Part shown: positions 23,984-32,397 of the stretch, in pieces | Numbering within the stretch: the stretch's first letter is position 1 | Layout: every line of letters starts with the position of its first letter | NCBI GenBank assembly: GCA_937889015.1 | Contig: CALARR010000393.1 | Coordinates: 4,817 to 68,816 of the forward strand | From: an uncultured Planctomycetales bacterium | Lineage (GTDB): Bacteria > Planctomycetota > Planctomycetia > Pirellulales > Thermoguttaceae | Direction: 5' to 3' | DNA: 64,000 nt | Translations under genes and position numbers: made by a program | The notes under the pieces: generated by a model | What the model saw: the letters and a program-made list of their open reading frames with translations, nothing else | Databases searched by the model: none | Told to the model about the DNA's origin: nothing

Positions 23984-25294
23984 CTACAGATGCACGCGGC
24001 CCGTGAATCGGCAGCCGACCAATTGCATCACATGGCCGTCGATCACCTCTTCCACGATCCGCACCACGCGCGCCGTGAAATAGGTCAGGCTGGGCGTTTT
24101 GCCCAGGGCCACCAGCAACGTGTCGAAGTCAGGCTTGCTGTTCAGATAGAACGAGATCCCGCCCGCCGATATATCGTGACACGGGACCTCAAAGAACTTG
24201 TTTCGCGAGGGAATGACGCCCGTATACATGGGCGCAATCAACTGCCGATAGGTGAATGTCCGTCGTGGGCTGGACCGTAGCTCGGGGCCCTTGGTCGGGC
24301 TTTGCACGGAGAACGGAAGCATGTCGTTGGTCGCGTTCATGGTGCCACTGAGCACGACCGCTTGCAGCGTTCCGTTGGGCCGGCTCACGGCGCGCAGATT
24401 CCAGTGCAGTTGCAGTTTTTGGTTCTCCTTGGTCAGGAGATGGGCCTGCAATTGGGCTGGGTGCTGGGCCTGAAGTTCGCGCAGGGCGGACTGGAAAGCC
24501 TCCATGTCTTCGGCCGGCACAAGGGTGCCCCAAAACGACCGTTTGCGCAGTTCTTCGACTGCAAAACCGGTCGTCTGCTCGGCGACCGTGTTCAAGTTCT
24601 GAATGCGCCCCTGATCGTCCAGGACAATGACGACGGTCTGCACGGTCTCCATGACGGCGCTGGCCGCCATGCGTTCGCAGCGCAACTGCTCCTCGGCGCG
24701 CATGCGGCCGATGGAAGCCGTCAGCAGGTGGGCGATGGTCTCGGCGAAGCGGATATCCGGTTGGGTGAAGATCCGCCTCTCCGTGCAGTAGACCTCGATC
24801 GTGCCGTAGGCCGTCTGATCGACCGGCAGTGGCACCGAGAGGCCGCTGACGACACCCTTCTCGCGAAGGAACAGATCGGTGAATCGCCGCTCGGAACTCA
24901 CGCAGTCGCTGGTGACCGGTGTAGCCGTGTGCAACACGTACCCGGCCATCGAACGCGTGGGGTCCAACGGCAGTTCTCGAGATCCGCATGACAAGGGCCG
25001 CCTGTTTTCGTCGAGGGCAAAGGCACGCAGGATCAACCCGCCGTCAGCAACAACCTCGCTATGGCCTCCCAGGTTTGTGTCCAGGATCTCCACCAGCAGC
25101 GATACGGCGTCCTGGACAAGCACGGAACTGGGCGGGCGGGCGTTCGTTCTACGGCCGAAAGCCAGCAGCGCGGCATGTTGTCGAGCGCGAGGGTCGAGGT
25201 CCTGTGCCTCTCCGGTTTGGGCGACGAGGCCGTGCAACTCTTCACTGAGCAAGTCGGCGATCCGAAGTTCAGCGCTCACGGCAACGTCGGCCAT
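23984..25294 (-). CDS. GAF-PAS-PilZ signalling protein
   Basis: A 436-aa soluble protein with three sensory parts. Residues about 35-205 are a GAF domain (AGYVLHTATPVTSDCVSSER, KGVVSGLSVPLP, FAETIAHLLTASIGRM). Residues about 215-325 are a PAS domain (TVVIVLDDQGRIQNLNTVAE, QTTGFAVEEL). Residues about 335-436 are PilZ-like: RRTFTYRQ followed by PCHDISAGGISFYL, giving the Arg motif and D-x-S-x-x-G motif that bind cyclic di-GMP in PilZ proteins. There is no histidine kinase, GGDEF or EAL domain, so it is a candidate cyclic di-GMP effector with its own ligand sensor. The start is uncertain, because no strong ribosome site precedes 25294. Confidence 0.8.
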   Translation of the reverse strand: MADVAVSAELRIADLLSEELHGLVAQTGEAQDLDPRARQHAALLAFGRRTNARPPSSVLVQDAVSLLVEILDTNLGGHSEVVADGGLILRAFALDENRRPLSCGSRELPLDPTRSMAGYVLHTATPVTSDCVSSERRFTDLFLREKGVVSGLSVPLPVDQTAYGTIEVYCTERRIFTQPDIRFAETIAHLLTASIGRMRAEEQLRCERMAASAVMETVQTVVIVLDDQGRIQNLNTVAEQTTGFAVEELRKRSFWGTLVPAEDMEAFQSALRELQAQHPAQLQAHLLTKENQKLQLHWNLRAVSRPNGTLQAVVLSGTMNATNDMLPFSVQSPTKGPELRSSPRRTFTYRQLIAPMYTGVIPSRNKFFEVPCHDISAGGISFYLNSKPDFDTLLVALGKTPSLTYFTARVVRIVEEVIDGHVMQLVGCRFTGRVHL

Positions 25295-25390
25295 TCGTGC
25301 ACGGCCGCCCCGTAGACTTCGCTCACGATCGAACGATCGCCGTGCACGGGATGAGAATTCCCCCGCGGACGGCCTGCTAGAGGTCTCTAA

Positions 25391-25468
25391 GGGCCGGTCC
25401 CAAAACCTGTCGGCAGCTCAGTCCTGCTGGGCCGCCCGGCCTGGCTGGGGCGGTTATGGGATAGGTCC
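25391..25468. mobile_element. 78-bp MITE-like element, copy 2
   Basis: The same 78-bp element as 1243-1320, flanked by TAA on both sides (25388-25390 and 25469-25471; TAAG if four bases are counted). Ends read GGGCCGGTCCCAAAACC and, complemented, GGACCTATCCCATAACC, which match at 13 of 17 positions. It lies 168 bp upstream of the M16 peptidase gene. Non-coding. Confidence 0.72.
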
Positions 25469-25636
25469 TAAGGAAGTATGGCTTATGTCCGCCATTGGAA
25501 GTTCCTTTTTCCAGTTCCTAACACCAAATTGGGGTGTGTACATTTCGGCCAGGCCCTTATTATTGGAGTGCTTGGCGTTCGCGGCCCCGGAAAGAGGGGG
25601 GCGATGTCCGCAACAAATCTACGCTCGGAGGAATCA

Positions 25637-28345
25637 ATGCGAGTTCGGCCCTGCCTTGTTGTTGTCACGACGATCCTGGGGGTGGCGGTATCCGTCTCGT
25701 CTTGGGGCTTGGGGGACCTGGCCGCGGCCGAGTCTCCGTCGGTCCAGCCGGGAGCCTCTGCAGAGGGAGAACAGTCACTCCCGCTGCAATTCACCGACAT
25801 CCAACGCCTCCCCAACGCCGTCAGTCTGGCCAAGCTTTCCAACGGCCTGACGGTCATCGTCCAGGAAAACCACGTCGCCCCGGTGGCCACGGTTCGTTGC
25901 TTCGTGCGCAACACGGGCAGTGCCTATGAAGGCAAATGGGTGGGAGCGGGCTTGAGTCACGTCCTGGAACACGTGGTGGCTGGCGGCAGCACCACACATC
26001 GCGACGAGAAGGAAATCGAGCAAATCATCGATACTTTTGGCGGCGCGACCAACGCCTTCACCTCCACGGACATGACCGTGTACTTCATCGATTCGCCGGC
26101 CCAGAATGCCATGACCGCGCTGGGACTGCTGGCCGATCAGATGCAGAGCTGCAAGTTCGATCCAGCGGAATTCGAACGCGAGCTGAAGGTGGTGCGCCGC
26201 GAACTGGCCGACGGCGAGGTCGATCGCCAGCGCGTCTTGCATCGCATGCTCAACCAGACGCTCTACACCCTGCACCCCGCTCGGCATCCGGTGATCGGCT
26301 ATCTCGACGTGCTCAACCGGACCACCAACCAGACGATCATCGATTTCTACCGCGACCGCTACATCCCCAACAATCAGGTGGTTGTGGTGGTGGGCGACGT
26401 CGACACGCATCAGGTGTTCGATGAAGTCGCCAAGCTCTGGTCGAGCACGCGGCGGAATTACGAAACCCAGGTCGCCTTTCCCGAAGAGCCCGAGCAACTG
26501 ACACCGCGCGAGGCGACGCGCGAGATGGACGGCTCGACCTACGACATGGCCTTTGCCTGGCCGACGGTGACCCTCTCGCACCCGGATCTCTACGCCTTGG
26601 ATTTGGCCGCCTACATCCTGGCCGAAGGCGAGAGCTCGCGCCTGGTGCAGTCGCTGAAGTACGAACGTCCCTTGGTCTTGGGCATTCAATCGGCCAGCTA
26701 CACGCCGGAGTTCGTGCGCGGCTGGTTCGGTGTTCTGGCCGCCAGCACCCCCGAGCATTGGAAGGAAGCGGCCGAGGCCATTCAGCAAGGGGTTTACCGT
26801 CTGCGTGAGGAGTTGGTCAACGAAGCCGAGTTGGCCAAGGCCAAGAAACAGAAGTCTGCCGAGTTGGTTTTCCAGTCCCAGACCGTGCAGCAGTCGGCCG
26901 ACCAGTTGGGACGCAATTACCTCAGCGCGCGCGATCCGCTCTTCGACCAGCGTTATGTGGCCGGGATTCAGCAGGTCACCGCCGAGCAGATCCGCGACGT
27001 GGCGCGCCGCTATTTCACGCCCGACCGGTTGAATCGCGTGGTGATCGCGCCGCCGGGCGGGGCCCCGCAGCGGGCCGAAGAGAAGGCCGCCGCAGCTGAG
27101 ACGCCCGTCCGTCTGGAACGTCTCCCCAACGGCCTGCGCGTGCTGGTCAAGCGGCATGCCCAGTTGCCGATGGTCAACATACAGGCCTTTGTGCTGGGTG
27201 GATCGCTGGTTGACACGCCGGCCACCGCCGGACGCTCTTCCTTGGTCGCAGCCATGCTCGACAAGGGCGCCGGCTCCCATTCCGCGCGCGACATCGCCGA
27301 CTACTTCGACGGTGTCGGAGGCCAGTTTGCCGTCAGTGCCGGGCGCAACACGATCTATGCCAGCGCCAGTGTGTTGCGCGAGGACTTCCCTCAGGCCTTG
27401 CAGGTCTTCGCCGAGTGCTTTACCCGTCCGACCTTTCCGGAGGAGGAGTTTGCCAAGGTGCAGAAGTTGGCCCTGGGGGCGATCGCGCGTCGCGCCGACA
27501 GCCCGCACGCCGAAGTGATGGAACTCTTCGCCGACGCGTTGCCCGCGGGCACTCCCTATCACCTGGTCGAAGGAGGGAAGAAGGAGACGGTTTCCAAGCT
27601 GACCGTGGCCGATGTGCGCCGCTATCATCAGCAGTACTTCGTGCCCGCGAACATGGTTGTCACCGTGTTTGGCGATGTGGATCCGGATGCGGCCTTGCGC
27701 CTGGTCGCCCAGCGTTTCGGCTCCCTCAAGCCGAACGCGGAAACGCCGGCGGTCGGCTTCGACCGCGACAACCACCTGGATCAAGACGTGGTTCGCCACA
27801 AGCAGATTGGCAAGCAGACGGCCATGGTCATGCTCGGCTATCCGGCTGTCAGCATTCGCGATCCGAAGGAATATGCCGCACTGACGCTCTTGGACGCGAT
27901 CAGCTCGGGTTACAGCTATCCGGGCGGTTGGCTGCACAATGAGTTGCGCGGTGAGGGCCTGGTGTACTTCGTACACGCCTCGATCTTGACGGGGCCCGCC
28001 CCCGGCTATTTCATGGTGTTGGCCCAGACGCGACCGGACAAGATCGACGAGGTGCTCCAACGGATTCAGCGGAACCTGGATCGAGCCAAGGCGGGCCAGA
28101 TCACGCCCGAGGAGTTTCAGGTCGCCCGGCAGATGATCGTGGCCTTGCACGCCCAGGAAAACACGACCGTCGGCCAACAGGCGCGGCAGGCCGCACTGGA
28201 TGAGTTGTACGGTCTGGGCTACGACTACGACAAGCATTTCGACCAGCGGATTCAGGCGGTGACGCTGGAGGAAGTGGTGGGTGTAGCGAAAAGGGTCCTC
28301 AATCAGCGCCGAGTCCAGGTGACTACGTCACCCGAGGCGCGGTGA
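25637..28345 (+). CDS. Exported M16 family zinc metallopeptidase (pitrilysin/insulinase type)
   Basis: A 902-aa protein with a signal peptide (LVVVTTILGVAVSVSSWG) and two tandem M16 halves. The first half has the inverted zinc motif HVLEH (about residues 108-112) in VGAGLSHVLEHVVAGGS and a downstream RRELADGEVDR Glu ligand. The second half (from about 500; LPNGLRVLVKRHAQLPMVNI) lacks HxxEH: the equivalent region reads TAGRSSLVAAMLDKGAG. It should therefore be a non-catalytic partner half, as in many fused M16 proteins. Likely role: periplasmic degradation of small peptides. GGAGG sits 5 bases before the ATG at 25637. A stem-loop follows at 28425-28447. Confidence 0.93.
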   Translation: MRVRPCLVVVTTILGVAVSVSSWGLGDLAAAESPSVQPGASAEGEQSLPLQFTDIQRLPNAVSLAKLSNGLTVIVQENHVAPVATVRCFVRNTGSAYEGKWVGAGLSHVLEHVVAGGSTTHRDEKEIEQIIDTFGGATNAFTSTDMTVYFIDSPAQNAMTALGLLADQMQSCKFDPAEFERELKVVRRELADGEVDRQRVLHRMLNQTLYTLHPARHPVIGYLDVLNRTTNQTIIDFYRDRYIPNNQVVVVVGDVDTHQVFDEVAKLWSSTRRNYETQVAFPEEPEQLTPREATREMDGSTYDMAFAWPTVTLSHPDLYALDLAAYILAEGESSRLVQSLKYERPLVLGIQSASYTPEFVRGWFGVLAASTPEHWKEAAEAIQQGVYRLREELVNEAELAKAKKQKSAELVFQSQTVQQSADQLGRNYLSARDPLFDQRYVAGIQQVTAEQIRDVARRYFTPDRLNRVVIAPPGGAPQRAEEKAAAAETPVRLERLPNGLRVLVKRHAQLPMVNIQAFVLGGSLVDTPATAGRSSLVAAMLDKGAGSHSARDIADYFDGVGGQFAVSAGRNTIYASASVLREDFPQALQVFAECFTRPTFPEEEFAKVQKLALGAIARRADSPHAEVMELFADALPAGTPYHLVEGGKKETVSKLTVADVRRYHQQYFVPANMVVTVFGDVDPDAALRLVAQRFGSLKPNAETPAVGFDRDNHLDQDVVRHKQIGKQTAMVMLGYPAVSIRDPKEYAALTLLDAISSGYSYPGGWLHNELRGEGLVYFVHASILTGPAPGYFMVLAQTRPDKIDEVLQRIQRNLDRAKAGQITPEEFQVARQMIVALHAQENTTVGQQARQAALDELYGLGYDYDKHFDQRIQAVTLEEVVGVAKRVLNQRRVQVTTSPEAR

Positions 28346-28424
28346 AGCGGAATCCCGCGGGACGAGGCGATTCCGGTCTCGCGATCCTGACGATCTTGCT
28401 CCAACAAATCGGCGACGCCTCTGG

Positions 28425-28447
28425 GCCGACAATCGGCCGTTGTCGGC
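28425..28447 (+). terminator. Stem-loop after the M16 gene
   Basis: GCCGACAA (28425-28432), a 7-base loop, and TTGTCGGC (28440-28447) make a perfect 8-bp stem 80 bp after the stop codon. No T-tract follows, so termination efficiency is uncertain. It separates the M16 gene from the UroD-like gene. Confidence 0.45.
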
Positions 28448-28454
28448 TTGCGGG

Positions 28455-28481
28455 TTGAAATTGGAGCCGGCGCGGTATAAT
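28455..28481 (+). promoter_or_regulatory. Putative sigma-70 promoter of the UroD-like gene
   Basis: TTGAAA (28455-28460) and a perfect TATAAT (28476-28481) separated by 15 bases, which is short. Start of transcription would fall near 28488, giving a leader of about 33 bases that contains the GGGAGG ribosome site of the next gene. Confidence 0.5.
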
Positions 28482-28520
28482 GGCCGGCAAGGAAGCTCCG
28501 CGTCCGTGGGAGGAACAGCG

Positions 28521-29603
28521 ATGAGCCTGCGCCCGATCGACAACTTGCGGCTCTTGCTGGATGGCCAGTCGCCGCACTGGATTCCTTTCAGCCTGGACGT
28601 GGGGGCCATGACCGGCTTCAGTGAGCCGATCGAGCGGACGTTCCGCGAACAGACCGGTAGCCAGGACCACGCCGCCTACTTTCACACCGACGTGCGCTGT
28701 TTCTCGCTCAGCGGACGGTTCGGCGGCGATCAACCGGCTGTCCTGCACGGAGACCTGCCTCCGCAGACGACATTCGACGAATGGGGGATCGGGCATTGCG
28801 CCAGCGCCACCGAGGGCGCCCTGGACAAGATGTATCCGCCCTTGGCCCGGGCGGAGAGTGTGAATCAGGTGGAGGCCTTGCCTTCCCCAGTGGTCGTGGC
28901 CGATGTCGACTCGTCGCCCATTGCGCGCTGGCACCAGGCCGGCTACCCGGTCTTCGGCTATGCCGGGAGTCTCTACGAGTGGTCGTGGTGGCTGCGGGGC
29001 ATGGAGCGTTTCATGGTGGATCTGGTGGCGGCGCCTCACATGGCGCAGGCCGTGGTTTGCAAGGTCGAGCAGTACACCACGCGTCTGGCGCTTTGCAGCG
29101 CAGAGCTGGGCGTGGACGTGCTGTGTTTCTACGACGATGCCGGCATGCAACGGGGCATGCAAGTCTCGCCCAGCCTATGGCGCAAGTTCATCAAGCCCGC
29201 CTGGGGCCGCGTGCTGACGACCGTGCGGAGCCGTTTTCCGCACGTGCGGTTCTTTCTGCACAGTTGCGGCAAGATCGACTCCATCGTGCCGGACATCGTG
29301 GAGCTTGGCTTCCACCTGCTGCATCCGTTGCAGCCGGAGTGCATGGATTTCGCCGGGGTCTACCAGCAGTTCGGCGCGCAGATCGCCCTGGCGGCCACGC
29401 TTTCGGCGCAACACACGCTTCCTTTTGGCTCGCCGGATGACGTGCGGCACGAGATTCGCCGCCTGGCGACCGTTGCCGCCGATCAACGCTGCATGCTCAT
29501 GCCGTCCAATGTCATCCAGCCGGAGACGCCCTGGGAGAACGTGCTGGCCTTCGCCGATGGGGCCCTGGCCCTGCGACCGGCCGCTACCCGTAGTACCCGC
29601 TGA
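28521..29603 (+). CDS. Uroporphyrinogen decarboxylase-like (URO-D/MtaA superfamily) protein
   Basis: A 360-aa TIM-barrel protein of the URO-D/cobamide methyltransferase superfamily. Visible elements are VLCFYDDAGMQRGMQVSPSL and WRKFIKPAWGRVL. FFLHSCGKIDSIVPDIVELG is the usual His-Cys zinc segment, followed by HLLHPLQPECMDF with a second Cys. The N-terminal Arg motif of true HemE is absent, so it is not expected to make coproporphyrinogen; methyl transfer is a more likely theme, with unknown substrate. GGGAGG lies about 7 bases before the ATG at 28521. Its end overlaps the converging pstB end by 20 bp. Confidence 0.83.
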   Translation: MSLRPIDNLRLLLDGQSPHWIPFSLDVGAMTGFSEPIERTFREQTGSQDHAAYFHTDVRCFSLSGRFGGDQPAVLHGDLPPQTTFDEWGIGHCASATEGALDKMYPPLARAESVNQVEALPSPVVVADVDSSPIARWHQAGYPVFGYAGSLYEWSWWLRGMERFMVDLVAAPHMAQAVVCKVEQYTTRLALCSAELGVDVLCFYDDAGMQRGMQVSPSLWRKFIKPAWGRVLTTVRSRFPHVRFFLHSCGKIDSIVPDIVELGFHLLHPLQPECMDFAGVYQQFGAQIALAATLSAQHTLPFGSPDDVRHEIRRLATVAADQRCMLMPSNVIQPETPWENVLAFADGALALRPAATRSTR

Positions 29604-30372
29604 TGTACCGGTCGGTCTCGCGGCGTTTCGGTTTGAGGAAGATCTCCAGCGTCGGGCCGTGTTCGACAATCTGTCCCAAGAGCATGAAGATGCACTCGTG
29701 GCTGGCGCGTCGCGCTTGGCCCATGTTGTGCGTGACGATCAGGATCGTGAACTTCTGCCGCAGTTCTTCGATGAGCGATTCAATCCGTTCCACGCCGGCC
29801 CCGTCCAGGGCCGAGCAAGGCTCGTCCATCAGGATCACCTGCGGTTTGAGCGGCAGCAGGCGCGCGATGCACAACTTCTGCTGTTGTTCCAGCGAGAGTT
29901 GCGTGGCCTTGCGGTGCAAGCGATCCTTGACCTCGTCCCAGAGTTGCACGTCGCGCAGGGCCGCCTCGACCATCGCGTCCCGTTCGTCCCGACGGTACTG
30001 CCCGCGCCCCGCGTGCACGCGCACTCCGAACAGCACGTTCTCGTAGACCGAAATCGGCAAGGGATTGGGTCGCTGGAAGACCATCCCCACGCTCTTGCGC
30101 AGCGCGCTGAGCGACACGTCGGGATCGTAGATGTTCTTGCCCAGGACCTCGATTTTGCCGGTAGTGGTCACGTTCCCGTAACGCTCGTTGATGCGGTTGA
30201 AACAGCGGAGCAACGTGGTCTTGCCGCAGCCCGAGGGCCCGATCAGAGCCGTGATCACTCCCGGCTTGATGCTCACCGTCACGTCTTTCAAGGCCTGGAA
30301 GTCCCCGTACCAGAGGTTCAATCCCTCGGTCTGAATGCTGTGGGGCAGGGTCGGCGCGGGCGAGGTGCTCAT
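29584..30372 (-). CDS. pstB: PstB-type phosphate ABC transporter ATPase with an aberrant signature motif
   Basis: A 262-aa ABC ATPase ending the pst cluster. It has an intact Walker A (GPSGCGKT, 45-52), Q-loop (VFQRPNPLP, Gln100), Walker B (VILMDEPCSALD, 179-190) and switch His (IVTHNMGQA, His215). The signature, however, reads LSLEQQQ (159-165) in place of LSGGQQQ. The neighbouring ATPase has the opposite pattern, which suggests the two work as a heterodimer. It energises phosphate import through PstC and PstA. The start codon shares one base with the stop of the upstream ATPase gene (30372), implying coupled translation. No phoU follows in the window. Confidence 0.9.
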   Translation of the reverse strand: MSTSPAPTLPHSIQTEGLNLWYGDFQALKDVTVSIKPGVITALIGPSGCGKTTLLRCFNRINERYGNVTTTGKIEVLGKNIYDPDVSLSALRKSVGMVFQRPNPLPISVYENVLFGVRVHAGRGQYRRDERDAMVEAALRDVQLWDEVKDRLHRKATQLSLEQQQKLCIARLLPLKPQVILMDEPCSALDGAGVERIESLIEELRQKFTILIVTHNMGQARRASHECIFMLLGQIVEHGPTLEIFLKPKRRETDRYISGYYG

Positions 30373-31124
30373 CAGCCGAAGTCTCCCGACACGTACTTCT
30401 CCGTCAATCGTTGTTGCGGTTGGTTGAACAGTTGCTGCGTGGGCCCCACCTCGATCAGTTGCGAGTCGCTGAAGAATGCGGTCTCGTCCGCCAGACGGCG
30501 CGCCTGCTGCACGAGGTTGGTGACCAGCACGATCGTCATTTCCTGCTTCAGCTCGCGGAGAATGTCCTCGATCTTCATCGTCGTCACCGGATCGATGGCG
30601 ATCGAGAACTCGTCCAGACAAAGGATCTCCGGACGGTGGGAGAGCGCTCGGGCCAATGTCAACCGCTGCTGCTGACCGCCGGAGAGCCGCGTGCCCAACG
30701 TGTGCAAACGATCCTTGACCTCCTCCCACAGCATCGCCTGTCGCAGGCATCGCTCCACCAGCGGGTCCAGGTCGTGGCTGGCGTGGATTCCGGCGCGGCG
30801 CGGGGCGTAGGCCACGTTCTCATAGACGCTCAGCGGCAAGCCCACCGGGAGCGGAAAGACCATTCCCACCCGGCGGCGAAGCTGGTAGACGTTGCGAATG
30901 CTCGAAACGTCCTGGCCGTCGACGCGCACCTGTCCCTGGACCACCGCCGAGGGCACGAAGTCGATGGTCCGGTTGATGCACTTCAGCAGCGTGGTCTTGC
31001 CCGAGTTCGCCGGACCAATGATCGCGAAGATCTGCTTGGCGGGGATCGCCAGGTCCACCGCGCGCAAGGCGACCTTCGCGCCGTAGCGCACGGTGACCTG
31101 ACTGAAAGAGACATGCGCGTCCAT
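30372..31124 (-). CDS. Second PstB-like ATPase with degenerate nucleotide site
   Basis: A 250-aa ABC ATPase. It has a perfect signature (LSGGQQQRLTLARAL, from 147). Walker A, however, reads GPANSGKT with the fourth-position Gly replaced by Asn. The Q-loop is VFPLPVGLP (Pro91 instead of Gln), Walker B is ILCLDEFSIAID, and the switch His is Asn203 (LVTNLVQQA). Its own site should hydrolyse ATP poorly, while its LSGGQ can complete the active site of the other PstB. GGTGGTGAG lies about 7 bases before the ATG. It starts 7 bp after the pstA stop codon. Confidence 0.88.
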   Translation of the reverse strand: MDAHVSFSQVTVRYGAKVALRAVDLAIPAKQIFAIIGPANSGKTTLLKCINRTIDFVPSAVVQGQVRVDGQDVSSIRNVYQLRRRVGMVFPLPVGLPLSVYENVAYAPRRAGIHASHDLDPLVERCLRQAMLWEEVKDRLHTLGTRLSGGQQQRLTLARALSHRPEILCLDEFSIAIDPVTTMKIEDILRELKQEMTIVLVTNLVQQARRLADETAFFSDSQLIEVGPTQQLFNQPQQRLTEKYVSGDFG

Positions 31125-31131
31125 CGCGAAC

Positions 31132-32397
31132 TCACCACCGTTTCCGCGAGCGAAGATACATCCGCAACCCGATGGAAAGACTGTTCACCGCCAGCACCAG
31201 TGCGATCAACACCACGGCGGTCCCGTACTGGACTTCGTCCGAGACACCGATGACTTGCGTGGCGAGCGTGAACAAATGCATCGACAAGGCCATGCAGCGA
31301 TCGCCCAGCCCATAGGGGAAGAAGGACTCCCAACCATGGTCGGCCACGGGCACGAAGAACACGGCGCCGGTGAAAAGGATCGGCGCGGTCTCGCCCGCAG
31401 CGCGCGAGACCTGCAAAATCACGCCTGTCAGGATGCCACTGATGGAATTGGGCAGGACGATGGTGCGGATGGTCTGCCAGCGCGTGGCCCCCATGTTCCA
31501 GCAGGCCTCGCGAAAGGACATCGGCACCGAGGCCAAGGCCTCGCGCGTGCTGGTGATGATCACCGGCAAGGTCATCACGGCCAGCGTGCAGGAGGCGGCC
31601 AGCAACGAGCGACCCATCCCCGCAAATAGCACGAAGGCCCCCACACCGAACAGGGCGTGTACGATGCTCGGCACGCCGGCCAGATTCATCACGGCCAGGT
31701 TCACGATCCGCGTCAGCCAATTGTCGCGCGCGTACTCGTTCAGATACACTCCGGCCAGAATGCCCACCGGAGCGGCGATCAGCAGCGAAAGGAAGACCAG
31801 GAAGAACGTTCCCACGAGCGGGGCCCAGATTCCCCCGGCCTTCATGAACTCCTGGGGATTCTCCCATACAAAGGAAAAGCTCAGCGCGGGCCAGGCTTTC
31901 CACAGCAGGAAGCTCAAGACGGCCACGACCGGAATCACGAGGACGACGGTCATCCCCAGGAAGAGATACTTGGCGCCTGTTTCCTCGATCCGCCTGCGGC
32001 GTTCGATGCGCGAGGGCGTGAAGACCTCGTGGTGTACGAGCCGAATGCGTTGGCCGGCGCACAGCCTGAGCGTCCCGGCTGCAGCCATCTGGCTCAATCC
32101 TGCCACGGCCGACGACAGTCCCCACCATGGCGACAGTTCCGACCCGTCGCCGCCGTCACCCCGGAGGGTCGCGTGCAGATGAAATTCCCGCATCGCCCGG
32201 GTCGCCGCGGGAGCCTGTCCGCGTGCGACACACACGATCTCTAGAGGTTGCCGCCAATCGTGGTCGGTGAGTTCGGGCTCTGCCGCGGCGCGCAAGACCG
32301 AGTCCAGGTCGGCAAAGGGTCCGCGCGGCGCGACTTTGAAGGAGCCGCGAGCCAGGTAGTATTCGCCGATCGTCCGCGGCTCAGCGGTCGTGCTCAT
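31132..32397 (-). CDS. pstA: Phosphate ABC transporter permease PstA with long N-terminal extension
   Basis: A 421-aa inner-membrane permease; the PstA core occupies about residues 140-420 with six hydrophobic segments. Family segments are IWAPLVGTFFLVFLSLLIAA, PVGILAGVYLNEYA, the EAA-type loop FREACWNMGATRWQTIRTIV and LQVSRAAGETAPILFTGA. The first roughly 135 residues are hydrophilic and unrelated to usual PstA proteins (about 280-300 aa), with HDWRQPLEIVCVARGQAP and an Arg-rich RIERRRRIEE just before the membrane. Their role is unknown. AAGGG lies about 9 bases upstream. Overlaps pstC by 17 bp. Confidence 0.92.
   Translation of the reverse strand: MSTTAEPRTIGEYYLARGSFKVAPRGPFADLDSVLRAAAEPELTDHDWRQPLEIVCVARGQAPAATRAMREFHLHATLRGDGGDGSELSPWWGLSSAVAGLSQMAAAGTLRLCAGQRIRLVHHEVFTPSRIERRRRIEETGAKYLFLGMTVVLVIPVVAVLSFLLWKAWPALSFSFVWENPQEFMKAGGIWAPLVGTFFLVFLSLLIAAPVGILAGVYLNEYARDNWLTRIVNLAVMNLAGVPSIVHALFGVGAFVLFAGMGRSLLAASCTLAVMTLPVIITSTREALASVPMSFREACWNMGATRWQTIRTIVLPNSISGILTGVILQVSRAAGETAPILFTGAVFFVPVADHGWESFFPYGLGDRCMALSMHLFTLATQVIGVSDEVQYGTAVVLIALVLAVNSLSIGLRMYLRSRKRW

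Noticed and set aside
25775..28237. An 820-codon frame antisense to the M16 peptidase
   Set aside because: The M16 gene has signal peptide, zinc motif and ribosome site; the antisense frame has none of these and no recognisable domain.
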